Source: JBECKX01 sp964468475
GTDB lineage: Bacteria; Zixibacteria; MSB-5A5; CAIYYT01
DNA length: 64,000 bases
Direction: 5' to 3'
Assembly (NCBI GenBank): GCA_964468475.1
Contig: CAYXUL010000001.1
Coordinates: 151,032-215,031, forward strand
Part shown: in pieces, positions 61,429 to 64,000 of the stretch
How positions within the stretch are numbered: position 1 is the first letter of the stretch
How the letters are laid out: each line of letters starts with the position of its first letter
The notes under the pieces: generated by a model
Database searches by the model: none
Told to the model about the DNA's origin: nothing
The model's input: only the letters and a program-made list of their open reading frames with translations
Made by a program: the position numbers and the translations under genes

Positions 61429-61599
61429 TCAATCCCGCTTCCACTTTCTGCCGGGTCTCTTTGACGACAGCAGCATCGAAATACCCAGCGCGATTAACGC
61501 CAGCGGCCAGATGTACTTCCAGATATCCCCGCTTAGAAAGCCGGCGTTCCGGAGCAAGAATAGAACCCCCAGCGCTAATACGAATATTCCGACAAACAC
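61429..61599 (-). CDS. Small two-helix membrane protein (DUF5668/LiaI-like)
   Basis: A 56-residue frame with GTG start reads FVGIFVLALGVLFLLRNAGF, then WKYIWPLALIALGISMLL, and ends in a basic tail KRPGRKWKRD. The two helices joined by a short GDIWKYIWP turn are the pattern of LiaI/LiaF-type transmembrane domains (DUF5668), which in other bacteria serve in envelope-stress sensing. It lies directly upstream of the GAF/receiver and HDOD genes, so it may be part of their system. A longer overlapping frame lacks these features. Confidence 0.65.
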   Translation of the reverse strand: MFVGIFVLALGVLFLLRNAGFLSGDIWKYIWPLALIALGISMLLSSKRPGRKWKRD

Positions 61600-61728
61600 G
61601 AACTAACCCTACAGTGAAGTATTCAGGGCAATAACACAGAGTCACTATTAAACGCCACTAAGCAATTGAGCAAGGCATTTCTTTTTGCATTCTGTCAATT
61701 TCGTGAGCTGAAATCTTGATGAACAGAA

Positions 61729-61762
61729 AAGCGGAGACAATCCCATAAGATTGTCTCCGCTT
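61729..61762 (-). terminator. Intrinsic terminator of the cohesin-like/dockerin gene
   Basis: A 14-base perfect stem (AAGCGGAGACAATC with GATTGTCTCCGCTT) with a 6-base loop lies 60 bases past the stop codon. On the minus strand it runs into TTTTCTGTT. A smaller GCCGGG/CCCGGC hairpin at 61791-61806 precedes it. Confidence 0.8.
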
Positions 61763-61821
61763 CAAACAAATGCCAAATCGGTCGGCCCAGGCCGGGAAGT
61801 CCCGGCTTTGTGCGGCAAATG

Positions 61822-64000
61822 TTAGAACAAGCAGGGAGCCGGGCCGCCTCCGAATAGATAATTAAGCAAGTAGACGCAATCGCCTATTGAGATTGTCCGG
61901 TCGCAGTTCACATCTCCGGTAATGAATATTGGCACAGGAGCAGGACCGCCACCGAAAATGTAGTTCAGAATATAGACACAATCCCCAATCGATATATATC
62001 CACTACCGTCGGCATCACCGAAGGTGTACACCCAGACCACGACTGGAAGCGTGACTGGCGAGTTGGAGGCTTCAGCGCTGGTGAAGATCACTTCACCGTT
62101 ATTTCTCCCGAGGGGTAAGCCCACCGCATCGGCGCGGATTTGCACTCCAACAGTCGTTGAGGTGTCATCCGGGGTGGGAGTCAGCCACGGCACAGTGGCA
62201 CTGGCCTGAAATGGCACACAACCGCCATTCTCGTTGTAAACCGTAACAGTCTGGAAAGCACTACCGAGCTGAGTGTATTTGAATATGTACACCAGCGAAT
62301 CGGCGTTGAGATGCAGGATCTTAGTTGACGGTGTCGGCTGAACGGTAAACGTTACCGGAATCTTCGTCGGGGGATTCAAAGAAACATCGGAAGCAACAGT
62401 AATCGTGTCCATGTAGCTTCCCGGAGATAGCCCGGTTACGTCGACGCTCACGGCCACGGATGTCGCATTTGTACCGGCAGCCTGACTTACACTCAGCCAC
62501 GGCGCAGTGAAAGTAATTGTCCACGGTACCGGCGGGGTCGGCTGGGCGGTCGAAATTGCGATGTTCTTTGGTTGAACTCCCGGGTAGCTGCCACATTCGA
62601 CTTCGGAGAACGACATGGAGCTGGGAGTCACGTACATGATTTGCGGCACTTCCATTTTCCAGAAGGTAACCGGAACCCGCACCGGTGAATTGATCGCTGA
62701 CCCGGAAGTAATCTCCAGCGTGTCAAAGTTCAGCCCAAAACCCACCAGGCTGCGGTCAAACGATAGTGTGACCGAGCTCGGGAAACCTTGTACCGCTGAG
62801 CCGGTATCGGAATCAACGCTGAGCCAGGCACTGTTCTTGGTTAGTGTCCAACTCAGTACACCTCCGCCGTTATTCTCAATAGTCAGAACGCGGTCATAGG
62901 GATTTACGCTTCCTGAGCCGATGGCGTAGATGCTGTCAGGAATCGGATTGATTACCGGGAATGCCGAGAAAACCTCAAACACGACCTGCACATATTGCGG
63001 ATTGTTCGATGCCGTTGGGTCACTTATCTCGATCGATGTCGAGTATACACCCGCTGTAAGGCCGGTATTGTCAATGCTCACCGTGACAGTCGATGGCGCA
63101 GTGCCCGAGGTCATGTCCAGGCTAAGCCATGAAACCGATTCCGTAGCGGTCCAGTTGAGTGTGGTGCCAGCAGCACCATTTGTGATGTCGAAACTCTGGT
63201 CGGGAGGATTTGCGTCATCCTGCAGGCCCTGGAAATGGAGGCTATCGGGATTGAGCACAATCAATGGCGGCGGCACGGTCATTACCAGCGTAACCACGAA
63301 TTCCTGTGGAGAATTCGTTGCACCTGCCGCCGAAACTTCAACGCTGTCGGTATAGGTACCGGCTCCCAATCCAGTCGTGTTGACTGCCACTACGACGGTG
63401 CTGGGGGCAGTTCCGGAAGTTGGGCTGAGCACCAGCCAACTGGATTGTTGTGTTGTAGTCCAGTTCAGTGTTTGTCCGCCGCCGTTGCTAATGTCCAGTA
63501 ACTGTGACGGCGGATTTCCCATGCCGACTTCGCCCGCAAAACTAAAACTGGTTTGATCGAGCACGATAACGGGCGGTGGCTGGGGATTCCCTATCTTAAC
63601 CTGACCCTCAATGAACTGGGGAACGAAAGTGCCGCCTACGGCCGGCGCCGTCTCAAAATTACCGGCTGGTGGAACGAAGGATGAGTCCACCGCCACGAAT
63701 TGATCAGGCGCTCCCCCTGCTACCGTAAACCACATTGTGAAGATCAAACCGTCGCCCGGCGGAATCCGATTGGTCCCGCTGAAATCCACGTAGCCGAACA
63801 GCGCCCGGTTATTTGCCAGATCAGGCGTGAATAGCTTTGTACCGCCCGAAGGGAGCCTGCTCCCCGAATAAGAGACGGAGTCGTAGGTGATGTCATTCGA
63901 ATCCCAGACAAAACCGAGGCTGTAGCCACCGATGTCGTTGTCAGTATAGTAAGTCACCGGTACACCAACTGCCATTCCGGCATTTGTCGCTACGTCCTCT
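61822..64000 (-). CDS. Secreted cohesin-like/BACON-like/dockerin protein (5' end missing)
   Basis: The frame runs through the window edge, so the methionine nearest the edge (codon at 63975) is internal. The visible part starts with a cohesin-like domain (VPVTYYTDNDIGGYSLGFVW, then GDGLIFTMWFTVAG). Five BACON-like repeats follow (QSSWLVLSPTSGTAPSTVVV, AGTYTDSVEVSA). Two dockerin repeats end it (DADGSGYISIGDCVYILNYI, DVNCDRTISIGDCVYLLNYL). Having cohesin-like and dockerin modules in one chain suggests a connector that could link proteins in series. Confidence 0.78.
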   Translation of the reverse strand, partial: EDVATNAGMAVGVPVTYYTDNDIGGYSLGFVWDSNDITYDSVSYSGSRLPSGGTKLFTPDLANNRALFGYVDFSGTNRIPPGDGLIFTMWFTVAGGAPDQFVAVDSSFVPPAGNFETAPAVGGTFVPQFIEGQVKIGNPQPPPVIVLDQTSFSFAGEVGMGNPPSQLLDISNGGGQTLNWTTTQQSSWLVLSPTSGTAPSTVVVAVNTTGLGAGTYTDSVEVSAAGATNSPQEFVVTLVMTVPPPLIVLNPDSLHFQGLQDDANPPDQSFDITNGAAGTTLNWTATESVSWLSLDMTSGTAPSTVTVSIDNTGLTAGVYSTSIEISDPTASNNPQYVQVVFEVFSAFPVINPIPDSIYAIGSGSVNPYDRVLTIENNGGGVLSWTLTKNSAWLSVDSDTGSAVQGFPSSVTLSFDRSLVGFGLNFDTLEITSGSAINSPVRVPVTFWKMEVPQIMYVTPSSMSFSEVECGSYPGVQPKNIAISTAQPTPPVPWTITFTAPWLSVSQAAGTNATSVAVSVDVTGLSPGSYMDTITVASDVSLNPPTKIPVTFTVQPTPSTKILHLNADSLVYIFKYTQLGSAFQTVTVYNENGGCVPFQASATVPWLTPTPDDTSTTVGVQIRADAVGLPLGRNNGEVIFTSAEASNSPVTLPVVVWVYTFGDADGSGYISIGDCVYILNYIFGGGPAPVPIFITGDVNCDRTISIGDCVYLLNYLFGGGPAPCLF

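Noticed and set aside
61331..61645. A 104-codon minus-strand frame upstream of the GAF/receiver gene
   Set aside because: Another frame in the same DNA encodes a clear two-helix membrane protein. Only the last 27 codons of the longer frame follow a plausible ribosome site.

Overview
The window looks like chromosomal DNA of a Gram-negative bacterium of the FCB assemblage, most likely a Zixibacteria-like lineage. This is inferred from protein style, not from a marker gene. Four secreted proteins end in paired dockerin-type repeats of the form SISDAVYLINYIFGGGPAP. Two proteins carry C-terminal tails of the NYPNPFNP type used by type IX secretion. Several lipoproteins and outer-membrane barrels are present. 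No insertion sequence, prophage, CRISPR array, tRNA or rRNA was seen, and gene order is dense and operonic.

Layout. 1-2.4 kb (minus): HNH protein, trpS, scpA and the start of scpB, behind a near-consensus promoter. 2.4-7 kb: tandem GNAT protein, metallophosphoesterase, and a membrane GAF sensor with a broken histidine-kinase core. 7.1-10.2 kb (minus): efp, an RNase HIII-like gene, an eIF2B-like gene, then a WYL regulator. 10.4-15.4 kb (plus): surface operon of lipoprotein, outer-membrane barrel and M6 protease with a sorting tail. 15.5-16.1 kb: zinc-ribbon protein with a long structured leader. 16.1-26.2 kb (minus): six-gene locus encoding a PEGA Ser/Thr kinase, two TPR/CsgG-like proteins, an outer-membrane barrel, a cohesin lipoprotein, and a large beta-helix/PKD protein with a dockerin-like module and sorting tail. 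26.5-33.5 kb: NTF2-like protein, two tandem dockerin-bearing metalloproteases, and a membrane spermidine-synthase-like protein with a leaderless promoter. 33.6-37.2 kb (minus): two small proteins, then PaaK-like ligase, GNAT and isochorismatase. 37.5-43.1 kb (plus): three modular fibre proteins and a dockerin protein. 43.2-52.2 kb (plus): rplM-rpsI-rpsB-tsf-pyrH-frr-uppS-cdsA, then a UbiA-type prenyltransferase, NlpC/P60 lipoprotein and uvrC. 52.3-64 kb: mtnA, HAD phosphatase, TolB-like propeller, pepA, a candidate structured RNA, two unusual signalling proteins, a small membrane protein, and a partial cohesin-like/BACON-like/dockerin protein.

The best candidate for an undescribed system is the 16-26 kb locus. 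A membrane kinase, CsgG-like periplasmic parts, a barrel, an outer-membrane cohesin and a dockerin-bearing secreted protein are encoded head to tail with short gaps or overlaps, and dockerin proteins are scattered through the rest of the window. This suggests a cohesin-dockerin surface-attachment scheme outside the cellulosome setting. Secondary leads are an 84-nt three-way-junction RNA candidate before pepA, a structured rpsB leader, a receiver domain with Asp replaced by Glu, and EF-P with Arg at the modification site.
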